Source: Dehalococcoidia bacterium
Lineage (GTDB): Bacteria; Chloroflexota; Dehalococcoidia; Lucifugimonadales; Lucifugimonadaceae
Assembly (NCBI GenBank): GCA_028285005.1
Contig: JANQQP010000016.1
Span: 62,001 to 126,000, forward strand
Direction: 5' to 3'
DNA length: 64,000 bases
A program made the translations under genes and the position numbers. The notes below the pieces were generated by a model. It made no database searches, had not been told where the DNA came from, and saw nothing but the letters and a program-made list of their open reading frames with translations. Below are positions 18,310 through 27,286 of this stretch, one piece after another; the first letter of the stretch is position 1, and every line of letters begins with the position of its first letter.

Positions 18310-20436
18310 CTAAACGAACAGCGGACCGAAGATCAGCGAAACGACCGCCATCAACTTCAGCAGGATGTTGATGGAAGGGCCTGATGTGTCCTTGAACGGG
18401 TCTCCGACGGTGTCACCGGTGACGGCCGCCGCGTGCGCGTCCGATCCCTTGCCACCGTGGTGTCCGAGTTCGATGTACTTCTTGGCGTTGTCCCAGGCTC
18501 CACCTGCGTTAGCCATGAAGATGGCGAGCAGGAAGCCGGTGACGATTGAGCCTGCGAGCAGGCCACCAAGAGCGTTGGCACCGAGAATTCCGCCGACGAT
18601 GATCGGCGCAACAATGGCGACGAGACCCGGCAGAATCATGGCTCGGAGCGCACCGGTAGTCGAGATCGCAACTGCCTGGGCAGCGTCTGGCTTCACGCCT
18701 TCGCGTCCCTCTTTCAGGCCTGGAATCTCACGGAACTGTCTGCGCACCTCTTCGATCATGAAGCCCGCGGCTGTTCCGACGGCCTGCATCGTTAATCCGG
18801 AGAAGAGGAACGGTAATAAGGCACCAATTAAGGCTCCAATCAGCACTTCTGCAGTGAGCAGGTCGAGCGTGGTGATACCGGCCATCTGGCCGTACGCCGC
18901 CATCAGAGCAAGCGCCGTCAGGACGGCAGATCCGATAGCGAAGCCTTTACCGGTCGCAGCCGTAGTGTTCCCAAGTGCGTCGAGAGCGTCGGTGCGCTCC
19001 CGGACTTCTGGCTCCAGGTGTGCCTGCTCGGCGATTCCGCCTGCGTTGTCGGCGACCGGACCGTAGGCGTCCGTCGCCAGCGTCACTCCAAGGGTCGCAA
19101 GCATACCGACCGCGGCCAGGCCGACGCCGTAGAGTCCTGCCAGTTCGTTGGCAGCCCAGACACCGATCACAACCGAGATGGTTGGGATTAGCGTGCTGTA
19201 GAAGCCGACTGCGACACCGGCGATGATGGTTGATGGGTGGCCGGTCTCAGACTGCTTCGCAATCCACGAAACCGGGTTGATGCTGATCGAGCCGAGCTTG
19301 AAGCCTTCGTAGGAGGTGAACCACTCGGTAGATGTGCCGATCACCTGTCCAACCACCAGCCCAATAACCACCACCCAGAAGAGGTCATAGTCACGACTTA
19401 ATCCAGGCAGGTTGTCTGTGAAGTCCATCTGAGAGATGGCGGCGGCGACGCCGATGAGCACGAGGCCTCCAGCGCCGAATATCCCGAACCGCAAAGCCCA
19501 CAACAACCTTCCCATCGTGGCCTCTGGTGGAGTGCGGACGAGCGCGGTTCCAATAAGCGCGGCGAAGATGCCGATGCCTGCTACGAGTATCGGAAGAACG
19601 ACTAAGTCGGCGTCGTACTGAATCGTGCCGCCGGTTGCCGCAGCGCCGACCGAGAAGGCCAGCGCGATCGTCGCGATGATGGACCCGACGTACGACTCGA
19701 AGAGGTCAGCGCCCATGCCGGCGACGTCACCAACGTTGTCGCCGACATTGTCAGCGATTACAGCCGGGTTTCGAGGGTCGTCCTCAGGCAGTCCCGCTTC
19801 AACCTTTCCGACGAGGTCGGCTCCAACGTCAGCGGCCTTGGTGTAGATTCCTCCGCCAACTCTTGCGAACAGGGCGATTGACGATGCACCGAAGCCAAAT
19901 CCGGCGATGACGTTGGGGTCACGGAACACGAGCCAGAGCAGGGTCACTCCGACGAGGCCGAGACCAACTACGGTCAAGCCCATCACCGTTCCGCTGCCGA
20001 ATGCGACTCGAAGCGCCGGGTTCAATCCAGTCTGTGCGGCTGTGGCGGTACGAGTGTTTGCTCGCACCGCAATGCTCATTCCGGCCCAGCCTGCGAGGCC
20101 CGAGCCGATGGCACCAACAAGATAGGAGATGGCGGTCCAGGGACCGTCACCCTCGATGCCACCTTCACCCCGCAGATCCTGGAGCTGCTCGATTCGATCG
20201 TTGTCGAGGATGTTGAAGTCGATGAACAGCGCTACAAGCACGAACACGACTATCACGAAGGCTGCGAGATAGAGGTACTCGCGTCGCAGGAATGCGATCG
20301 CACCTTCCTGGATCAGCGCCCCGATGTCCCTGACTGCGTCTGTTCCTGACGACTTGCTGGTAACCCACCTGGCGAACCCGCCTGCTGCGAGGAGCGCAAC
20401 TGCACCCGCGATGATCGCCACCATCATTGAGCTCAT
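18310..20436 (-). CDS. hppA: membrane-bound ion-translocating pyrophosphatase (K+-dependent type motif)
   Basis: VGGGIYTKAADVGADLVGKVEAGLPEDDPRNPAVIADNVGDNVGDVAGMGADLFES; GNTTAATGKGFAIGSA. Confidence 0.97.
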   Translation of the reverse strand: MSSMMVAIIAGAVALLAAGGFARWVTSKSSGTDAVRDIGALIQEGAIAFLRREYLYLAAFVIVVFVLVALFIDFNILDNDRIEQLQDLRGEGGIEGDGPWTAISYLVGAIGSGLAGWAGMSIAVRANTRTATAAQTGLNPALRVAFGSGTVMGLTVVGLGLVGVTLLWLVFRDPNVIAGFGFGASSIALFARVGGGIYTKAADVGADLVGKVEAGLPEDDPRNPAVIADNVGDNVGDVAGMGADLFESYVGSIIATIALAFSVGAAATGGTIQYDADLVVLPILVAGIGIFAALIGTALVRTPPEATMGRLLWALRFGIFGAGGLVLIGVAAAISQMDFTDNLPGLSRDYDLFWVVVIGLVVGQVIGTSTEWFTSYEGFKLGSISINPVSWIAKQSETGHPSTIIAGVAVGFYSTLIPTISVVIGVWAANELAGLYGVGLAAVGMLATLGVTLATDAYGPVADNAGGIAEQAHLEPEVRERTDALDALGNTTAATGKGFAIGSAVLTALALMAAYGQMAGITTLDLLTAEVLIGALIGALLPFLFSGLTMQAVGTAAGFMIEEVRRQFREIPGLKEGREGVKPDAAQAVAISTTGALRAMILPGLVAIVAPIIVGGILGANALGGLLAGSIVTGFLLAIFMANAGGAWDNAKKYIELGHHGGKGSDAHAAAVTGDTVGDPFKDTSGPSINILLKLMAVVSLIFGPLFV

Positions 20437-20706
20437 TTAGATAAGCCTCCGCGAAAGAACCTTCCCTGGACCCCTGTGTTGAGGATCGTGGAAGGTTCGA
20501 AATAAGTTGCGGCCCTGTCCGGCATTTTCGTCAGACGACAATTCGGCAGACCTGCCGCATTAAGCCCCTGTCCCTCCGTGTTGGGGAACCGACTAGCGAG
20601 GGTATCCCGCGGGCCGAATCAGGTCAACTGAACTGAGTATCAACTGTTCTGGATTGCGGGAGATAGTCCCAGCTTGCTTTTACCCCGGGCCCGCTGTCCC
20701 CGGCGT

Positions 20707-21708
20707 CTAAGCCTGCGTGAAAAGCTGGTCGAGTTGGCGCGTGGCGGCCTCTGGGTCATCGGCTTTGGTAACCGCTGTGGCGACGCAGGCCGAATCGGCG
20801 CCCGCTTCAGCCACCTGCCCTATGTTGTCTGCGTTGATGCCGCCAATAGCTATGACGGGCACACCGACCGAGCCTTTGACCTGCCGGAGAGTCTCGACAC
20901 CCGCTGGCCTTGTGTCCTGTTTGGTGTCTGTTGCAAACATCGCGCCAACTGCCACGTAATCGGCCCCGTCGGATTCGGAGTCCAATGCCTCCTGCTGCAG
21001 CGCGTTTGATGTGCCGACGATCTGTCCGCCGCGAAGTAGTTCCCGCGTCCTGCCAACCGGAATGTCTTTCTGGCCGACATGAACTCCGTCCGCGTTGATG
21101 AGTGCGGCGATGTCCACCCAGTCGTTGACGATGAAGACCGCTCCGGCCTCAGTGCACATCTCTTGCAATCGAGCAGCCGTCTCCAGTGTCGAATTACGTG
21201 CGCCAAGCTTGTCTCTGAGCTGGATAGCGCATGCGCCGCCCGAGAGCGCGGCTGCGGCGACATCGAGCACAGGACGTCCGTTCGTGTGCTCGGGGTCGAC
21301 GATCACGTAGATACCGTCGAACGAGGCTGCGACGCCCTGGCGCATGTCCCGGCCGACTCTGTCGGCAATCCTGTCCAGCACCTTCTCCGCCCGGCCTATC
21401 CAGTCAGCGGACAGGAACTCTTGGCCTTCAGGTGTAAGAGATTCGACCAGTCGCATCGCCTGACGCGCCGCGTCCACGGCGGTGAGTCCCGCTGACCTCG
21501 GGTTCTGGCCGCGGCCAGTGACATCGAGAAACGACTTTCGGTCGCGCTCTTCGTTGGCGAGATCGGACGGAATTGCCTCTCGAAGCGACTTGAGGTCAGT
21601 GGTGAGGCCAATCGGCGAGGTGGCGACATTCTCCAAGAAGCGGAGGTTGCGATGGATCGACTCCACCTGCGCCTGCAGGTACGCGTTCCGCTGGTCGCTG
21701 TCTGCCAA
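20707..21708 (-). CDS. thiE: thiamine-phosphate synthase with N-terminal helical (ThiD2-like?) extension
   Basis: GIYVIVDPEHTNGRPVLDVAAAALSGGACAIQLRDK, FIVNDWVDIAALINADGVHVGQKD, VPVIAIGGINADN. Confidence 0.9.
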   Translation of the reverse strand: MADSDQRNAYLQAQVESIHRNLRFLENVATSPIGLTTDLKSLREAIPSDLANEERDRKSFLDVTGRGQNPRSAGLTAVDAARQAMRLVESLTPEGQEFLSADWIGRAEKVLDRIADRVGRDMRQGVAASFDGIYVIVDPEHTNGRPVLDVAAAALSGGACAIQLRDKLGARNSTLETAARLQEMCTEAGAVFIVNDWVDIAALINADGVHVGQKDIPVGRTRELLRGGQIVGTSNALQQEALDSESDGADYVAVGAMFATDTKQDTRPAGVETLRQVKGSVGVPVIAIGGINADNIGQVAEAGADSACVATAVTKADDPEAATRQLDQLFTQA

Positions 21709-21887
21709 TGTCTGCTCCGAGGTGTGCTTCGGCCGAGGTCGTGAAAGTGCGCAGATTGTATGGCAAGGAGCATGTCAGGTCATGCTTCAGCCTGGCACCG
21801 CCCGCCCCAAGAGCATCCAAGCGGTGGTCAGGCATTACACTCCTGCAGCTTGCGAACCTTTGACATGAGTTCCGGAGTGAGAGCCTG

Positions 21888-22832
21888 ATGCCGGTAGACC
21901 GTCCAACCGAGGAGCAGCTGATTAGCTGGCTCAACAAAGATCTGAACAACTGGGGCCGATGGGGCGATGACGACCAGAAGGGGACGCTCAACCACCTCTC
22001 TGATGAGAAGACGAAGTCGGCGCTTTCGCTGGTGGAGGATGGCGCCACGGTTAGCTGCGCCATCAACATCAGCTATCAAGCAGAGCCAGATGTGCCTCGG
22101 CCGCCTGTCCACTTCATGGTGAGGACCGGCTACGACCACAAGGCGGGCGAGCCGAAGGAGCGCCAGGTCGCGATGGACTTTTTCGGCCTGATATTCCACG
22201 GCCACACCGTGACGCACATCGATTCGCTTGCCCATTTTTTCTGGGACGACAAGATGTACAACGGCTTCCCGGTGAGTGATGTGTCGACGGATGAGGGAGC
22301 AGCGACGAACAACGTGCTGGCCGGCAGCGGCGGGATCATCACTCGCGGAGTGCTGGTGGACGCGCCGTATCTTCGAGGCTCCGACCTCATCGAGCGCGGC
22401 GATGGTGTTGGCATAGCCGAGATCGAGAAGGCCGAGGCGGAGTGCGGTTTCAAAGTGGAAAAGGGCGATGTGCTGCTGATGCGCACCGGGCAGCTCGGTG
22501 AGAGAAAGCGGACTGGCGGAGTGAATGTGTGGGAGAAGGGGTCGGCCGGGCCGAAGCCGGAGATTCTGCCATTCATGCACGAGCGCGAGATCGCCGTGAT
22601 GGGCTCCGACACTGGCAACGACGTTGCACCGACCGGCTATGAGAAGTTCACGAACCCTGTCCACCAGGTCGGGATCGTCGGAATGGGGCTCTGGATCCTG
22701 GACAACGCGTGGCTGGACGACCTCGCAGCGGAGTGCAGGCGTCGTGGCCGCTGGCAGTTTGCGATCTCGATCAACCCGCTCCGGATACCGAACGCCACCG
22801 GATCGCCCGTGAACCCGATCGCTATCTTCTAG
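21888..22832 (+). CDS. cyclase family protein
   Basis: HGHTVTHIDSLAHFFWDDKMYNG, TRGVLVDAPYLRG, KGDVLLMRTGQ. Confidence 0.85.
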   Translation: MPVDRPTEEQLISWLNKDLNNWGRWGDDDQKGTLNHLSDEKTKSALSLVEDGATVSCAINISYQAEPDVPRPPVHFMVRTGYDHKAGEPKERQVAMDFFGLIFHGHTVTHIDSLAHFFWDDKMYNGFPVSDVSTDEGAATNNVLAGSGGIITRGVLVDAPYLRGSDLIERGDGVGIAEIEKAEAECGFKVEKGDVLLMRTGQLGERKRTGGVNVWEKGSAGPKPEILPFMHEREIAVMGSDTGNDVAPTGYEKFTNPVHQVGIVGMGLWILDNAWLDDLAAECRRRGRWQFAISINPLRIPNATGSPVNPIAIF

Positions 22833-22840
22833 ACCCGAGC

Positions 22841-23632
22841 TCAGCTCAGCGTGTCCGGCCGGTTGATCGTGATCACGTTGCCGCCATCGACGGGGAGGAC
22901 TACGCCTGTTACGTAGGAAGACAGATCGGACGCGAGCCATGCGATCGCCTCGCCGATCTCCTCAGGGCGGCCGGTTCTGCCGACAGGGATGGCGCCTCCC
23001 CAGTCGTCGCGGATAGACGGATTGGCGTTGAACCGCTTTTCCCAGCCTCCCGCCTCGATGATCCCGGGAGCGACGGCGTTGACCCTGATACCGCGGGTCC
23101 CGTACTTCGCTGCCGCCGTGACAGTGACACCGTTCACGCCGTACTTAGCGGCCGTGTAGCCCTCGTTAAGAGTCATTCGCAGACCAGCGATTGACGAGGT
23201 GTTGACGATTGATCCACCGCCTTGCTTGAGCATCTGCGCAATCTCGTGCTTCATGCAGTACCAGGTCGAGGTCGTGTTCAGCTCCATCGTCTTGATGAAC
23301 GCTTCCGGGTCGGCGTCCGGCCAGTCTGCGTTCGAAGGCACACTTCCGCCAGCGTTGTTAGCGGCGCAGTCCAGGCGGCCGTAGGTCTGGATGGCGAAAT
23401 CGACCATCGCCTGCACTTCGGATTCTTTCGTCACGTCGGTGCGGATGTGACTGGCTTCGCCACCGGCGGCCGATATCTCGTCGACGAGGCTCTGGAGCTC
23501 GGCTTCGCGGCGCGCTGCGACCACGACCTTTGCGCCGTGGGTAGCCATCACCTTCGCCGTCGCTCGTCCGATGCCGGAGCTTGCGCCGGTCACGAGGGCC
23601 ACTTTTCCTTCGAGCATGGACATCGCTTGCAC
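22841..23632 (-). CDS. SDR family oxidoreductase
   Basis: KVALVTGASSGIGRATA, NNAGGS, YTAAKYGVNGVT, VDGGNVITI. Confidence 0.94.
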   Translation of the reverse strand: MQAMSMLEGKVALVTGASSGIGRATAKVMATHGAKVVVAARREAELQSLVDEISAAGGEASHIRTDVTKESEVQAMVDFAIQTYGRLDCAANNAGGSVPSNADWPDADPEAFIKTMELNTTSTWYCMKHEIAQMLKQGGGSIVNTSSIAGLRMTLNEGYTAAKYGVNGVTVTAAAKYGTRGIRVNAVAPGIIEAGGWEKRFNANPSIRDDWGGAIPVGRTGRPEEIGEAIAWLASDLSSYVTGVVLPVDGGNVITINRPDTLS

Positions 23633-23645
23633 CTACCTCAGGAGT

Positions 23646-23816
23646 TCACTTCGGGAGTTCGGGGTCGTCATCGTCGTCTACATCCCAGCTATCGTTTCGC
23701 CAGCGCGATGGCCTCCAGCACGTCCACTCGAAGCCCTGGCCAATCACCGGGCGCAGGCAAGTGGCCAGAACGAAGAAGCCGATTACGATGAATATCGAGA
23801 TCACCCAGAACGGAAT
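23646..23816 (-). CDS. candidate small membrane protein (56 aa; ATT start, or GTG start at 23804)
   Basis: Open frame (I/M)PFWVISIFIVIGFFVLATCLRPVIGQGFEWTCWRPSRWRNDSWDVDDDDDPELPK*, with GAGGAG 8 nt upstream of ATT; absent from the ORF track. Confidence 0.5.
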   Translation of the reverse strand: MPFWVISIFIVIGFFVLATCLRPVIGQGFEWTCWRPSRWRNDSWDVDDDDDPELPK

Positions 23817-23855
23817 GGTTTCGTCTCCTCAGATGTGACGGACACGAACTGCCGG

Positions 23856-24257
23856 TTAGTAGCCTACGGCGTTTTCAATGATGCTGTGGCGCAGGACGCG
23901 GCCTGATGTGTCCATCTCGATTGCGAGGAGATCGATTCGCCAGTCTGCGTGTTCGGCGCCGGTCTCGGCAAGATAGCTCTGCGCTGCGGCGATCAGTCGT
24001 TCGATTTTCTGGGCAGAAAGCTGCTCTTCCGCTAAGCCGAACGCGTTTGAGCGACGTGTCTTGACCTCAACGAAAACGGTCTGACCATCCAGTTCGGCGA
24101 CAACATCGATCTCGCCTTCACGGACGCGGTAGTTTGTCCTGATGATCGCGTAGCCGTGTTCAGCCAGGATGTGGGCGGCCGCTGCTTCGCCTGCACGTCC
24201 AGCGCCGGCTGGCAGATTCAGACGGTTGGTCGCTCTCGATTTCCTGGTGGTTGGCAT
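23856..24257 (-). CDS. YraN/UPF0102 family nuclease-like protein
   Basis: GRAGEAAAAHILAEHGYAIIRTNYRVREGEIDVVAELDGQTVFVEVKTRRS. Confidence 0.93.
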   Translation of the reverse strand: MPTTRKSRATNRLNLPAGAGRAGEAAAAHILAEHGYAIIRTNYRVREGEIDVVAELDGQTVFVEVKTRRSNAFGLAEEQLSAQKIERLIAAAQSYLAETGAEHADWRIDLLAIEMDTSGRVLRHSIIENAVGY

Positions 24258-24262
24258 TTATG

Positions 24263-24916
24263 TCAGCGCCGTAGAATTGCCTCGCGCACGGGCCTGAACG
24301 AGCTGCGATGAATGTCGCACGGGCCGTGTTCCCTGAGTGCCGCCATGTGTGCAGCGGTGCCGTAGCCCTTGTGCGATGCGAAGCCGTAGACCGGAAACTG
24401 CTCCTCGAACACTGAAGCCATGAGCCTGTCCCGGGTCACCTTCGCGATGACGGATGCGGCTGCTATAGACATAGAGACAGCATCTCCCTTGATGATCGAT
24501 GTCTGCGGCAGCTCGATCCCTTCAAGCTTGAGCGCGTCTATCAGCAGGTGTTGTGGCTGCGGATCGAGTCCTTCGACGGCACGGCCCATCGCCAGCTTCG
24601 TGGCCGCAGCGATACCGATCGCGTCGATCTCGTCAGACGAGCAGGCGCCGACGGCGTGGGAAACTCCCGCGGCCACGAGTGCCTCAAACGCCGTCTCGCG
24701 CTGCGCCTCGGTCATCTGCTTGCTGTCAGTGAACATGCCGGACCAGTTGGCCGCATCGTCGGCGTTCAGTACCACGGCCCCTGCGACGACAGGCCCTGCG
24801 AGCGGGCCGCGTCCCACCTCATCTACTCCGCCAATGAACCTGATGCCGCGCTCCCACAGCTCCTGTTCGAACTGCAGCGTTGGTTTTGGCGGGACAAGGT
24901 CTGGCCGGGTGAGCAT
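24263..24916 (-). CDS. rnhB: ribonuclease HII
   Basis: GGVDEVGRGPLAGPVVAGAVVL, DSKQMTEAQRE, IIKGDAVSMSIAAASVIAKVTRD. Confidence 0.95.
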   Translation of the reverse strand: MLTRPDLVPPKPTLQFEQELWERGIRFIGGVDEVGRGPLAGPVVAGAVVLNADDAANWSGMFTDSKQMTEAQRETAFEALVAAGVSHAVGACSSDEIDAIGIAAATKLAMGRAVEGLDPQPQHLLIDALKLEGIELPQTSIIKGDAVSMSIAAASVIAKVTRDRLMASVFEEQFPVYGFASHKGYGTAAHMAALREHGPCDIHRSSFRPVREAILRR

Positions 24917-25033
24917 GTATTAGCCCGTCGGGAGAAGATGGTGTTGAGTCGCCAGACAGCTCAGCCCGGCGGCGCACGGAGCTTATATCTTCTCCCGCCA
25001 GTCACCAAGCCGGACGGCGGAACCGCAAGATGC

Positions 25034-26209
25034 TTAGCGCGCGGCGACTGCTTCGGACAGGCGCTCGGATATGGCTAGCTCAGAGGGTGGAGCAGGCTCG
25101 ATCAGCCCGCCACCGAGGACCTCGCCTTCGCTGAAGAAGACGGCGGCCTGGCCCGGAGTGATAGCTCGAACGGGCTGTTCGAACTCGATCTCAGCCCAGT
25201 CGCCATGTGGCGTCACGGTCGCGGCGGCGTTATTGCCGTTATAGCGGATGCGGGCCTCGCAATTGACCGGACCCTTAGGAGCGGCACCGGCGACCCAGTT
25301 GACGCCGGACACCCACAGTCTGGTCTTGAGCAGGTCCTTCGCGTCGCCAACCGTGATATCGCCGGTTGCCGCATTGATGTGCGTAACGAAGACCGGGCGT
25401 CCGGTCCCGCCGCTGATCGGCAGGCCCTTGCGCTGCCCGATGGTAAAGCCATGCACGCCATCGTGACTGCCGAGAACCGTCCCGTTCGAGTCCCTGACAG
25501 CCCCGGGCTTGCGGGTCTCGAGCCGCTGGTCGACGAACTCCTTGTAGTTGCCTGCAGGGATGAAGCAGATGTCCTGGCTGTCCGGCTTGTCGGCCACAGG
25601 CAAACCGAACTTCAGGGCTAGCGAGCGGATCTGCTCCTTTGTATAGCCTCCGACTGGCAGCGCCAGCTTCGCCAGCTTGTCCTGCGTCAGCGTGAACAGC
25701 ACATATGCCTGGTCCTTGAGCGGATCAACAGCGCTCATAAGCCTGAATCGGCCATCCTCGCTCTTCACCTGCGCGTAGTGGCCTGTCGCGACCAGGTCTG
25801 CGTCCATAAACTCCGCGCGTCGCACAAGAAAATCGAACTTGAGCCTGTCGTTGCATGCGAGACACGGATGAGGAGTGCGCCCGTTCTCGTACTCGCCAAC
25901 GAAGTAGTCGATCACGTGCTCCCTGAACTCGGACTCGAAGTTCATGTAGTAGTGCTTTGCGCCGATGATCCGGCAGGTCGTACGGGCGTCTTCGACGTCC
26001 TCAAGGGAGCAGCAGGACTTACTCAGCCGCCCGGCGTTCTCGAAAGGCGCGTCGAAGAGACGCATCGTGACGCCGATGACCTCGTAGCCTTGCTCTGCGA
26101 GTAGCGCGGCTGCGACGGAGGAGTCGACACCTCCGCTCATAGCCACAACGGCTCGTTTCCTGTTTCGATTGGCGCTCATCGTATTAAGTGTATCCACGAA
26201 GCGGCGCAA
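25034..26209 (-). CDS. mnmA: tRNA-specific 2-thiouridylase MnmA
   Basis: VVAMSGGVDSSVAAALLAEQGYEVIGVTMRL, TPHPCLACNDRLKFD, KPDSQDICFIP. Confidence 0.97.
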   Translation of the reverse strand: MRRFVDTLNTMSANRNRKRAVVAMSGGVDSSVAAALLAEQGYEVIGVTMRLFDAPFENAGRLSKSCCSLEDVEDARTTCRIIGAKHYYMNFESEFREHVIDYFVGEYENGRTPHPCLACNDRLKFDFLVRRAEFMDADLVATGHYAQVKSEDGRFRLMSAVDPLKDQAYVLFTLTQDKLAKLALPVGGYTKEQIRSLALKFGLPVADKPDSQDICFIPAGNYKEFVDQRLETRKPGAVRDSNGTVLGSHDGVHGFTIGQRKGLPISGGTGRPVFVTHINAATGDITVGDAKDLLKTRLWVSGVNWVAGAAPKGPVNCEARIRYNGNNAAATVTPHGDWAEIEFEQPVRAITPGQAAVFFSEGEVLGGGLIEPAPPSELAISERLSEAVAAR

Positions 26210-26296
26210 GTCGCCTGCGAGAAGTTACAACCTGTCTGGTCTGCCATTAGCGTTTTGTGGACGATCACTGACCTTCGCGCTGGTACAATTGCTGCG

Positions 26297-26680
26297 ATGG
26301 CAACAACACAAGACGCTGACACGCAGATCGAACTGAAGTCCACTTCTGACTACGCGCGCTACGCCGCCGAGTTCCTGTCCGAGCGTCTGGCATCCGACAT
26401 CGTTGTTATCAACGTCGATGGCATCTGCTCCTACGCCGACTTCTTTGTTATCGCCTCCGGTGAGACTGACCGCCACCTCGATGCGATGGCGAACGACCTG
26501 ACCCGAGAGATTCGCAACCGAGGCCTGCACGCCGGGCACCGGGAAGGCGCGGGCGAGGGCGGCTGGGTGCTGATCGACTTCCCCGGCTTTGTCGTCCACC
26601 TGTTCAGCCAGGACAGCCGCGACTACTACGCGCTGGACAAACTGTGGGCGCGTGGCACCGAAGTGGTGCGGCTGCAGTAG
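26297..26680 (+). CDS. rsfS: ribosome silencing factor RsfS
   Basis: DIVVINVDGICSYADFFVIASGETDRHLDAMA, GGWVLIDFPGFVVHLFSQDSRDYYALDKLW. Confidence 0.94.
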   Translation: MATTQDADTQIELKSTSDYARYAAEFLSERLASDIVVINVDGICSYADFFVIASGETDRHLDAMANDLTREIRNRGLHAGHREGAGEGGWVLIDFPGFVVHLFSQDSRDYYALDKLWARGTEVVRLQ

Positions 26681-26701
26681 GGCGTCGGTTAGACCGGGTC
26701 G

Positions 26702-27157
26702 CTACTCGGTGATCCAGCTCTCGATCTTCCTGTCCCAGCGAAGCAGCTCGTCTGCGCTGAAGAACAGCCCGACTTCTCTTGCCGCGTCATCGGCGTTCGC
26801 CGAGCCGTGGATCAGGTTCCGGCCAATGTCCACGCCGAGGTCGCCGCGAATCGTTCCCGGAGCCGCTTCTGCAGGCTTCGTCACGCCCATCATCTTGCGA
26901 GTGATCGAGATCGCATCCGGGCCTTCGAGCGCCAGCGCGACGACCGGCGACGATGTGATGTAGTCGACGAGGCCGTCGTAGAACGGCTTTCCCTCGTGCT
27001 CGGCGTAGTGTTGGCCGGCCAGCTCACGTGTGACCTGCATGAGCTTCAGCCCGACTATCTTGAGGCCTGTCTGCTCAAGCCGTCGGACGATCTCTCCTGA
27101 GAGTCCGCGCTGAACGCCATCAGGTTTCACGAGCACAAGGGTGGTTTCGGTTGCCAT
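26702..27157 (-). CDS. ndk: nucleoside diphosphate kinase
   Basis: ETTLVLVKPDGVQRGLSGEIVRR, HYAEHEGKPFYDGLVDYITSSPVVALALEG, IHGSANADDAAREV. Confidence 0.97.
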   Translation of the reverse strand: MATETTLVLVKPDGVQRGLSGEIVRRLEQTGLKIVGLKLMQVTRELAGQHYAEHEGKPFYDGLVDYITSSPVVALALEGPDAISITRKMMGVTKPAEAAPGTIRGDLGVDIGRNLIHGSANADDAAREVGLFFSADELLRWDRKIESWITE

Positions 27158-27286
27158 TTCTTCTCCAGCTCTGGGATCTCAGTGGACAAATGCGGTGCGC
27201 CAGGAGGCGCGATTAATGACCGTGTTGCCGACAGATTACTTTACCTGCGCTGGCGCGCTGCGTGTTGAAGCACGTGCTGGGTTTGC

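Noticed and set aside
21828-22940. 370-aa minus-strand ORF
   Set aside because: Antisense of the cyclase-family gene, which has clear family motifs on the plus strand
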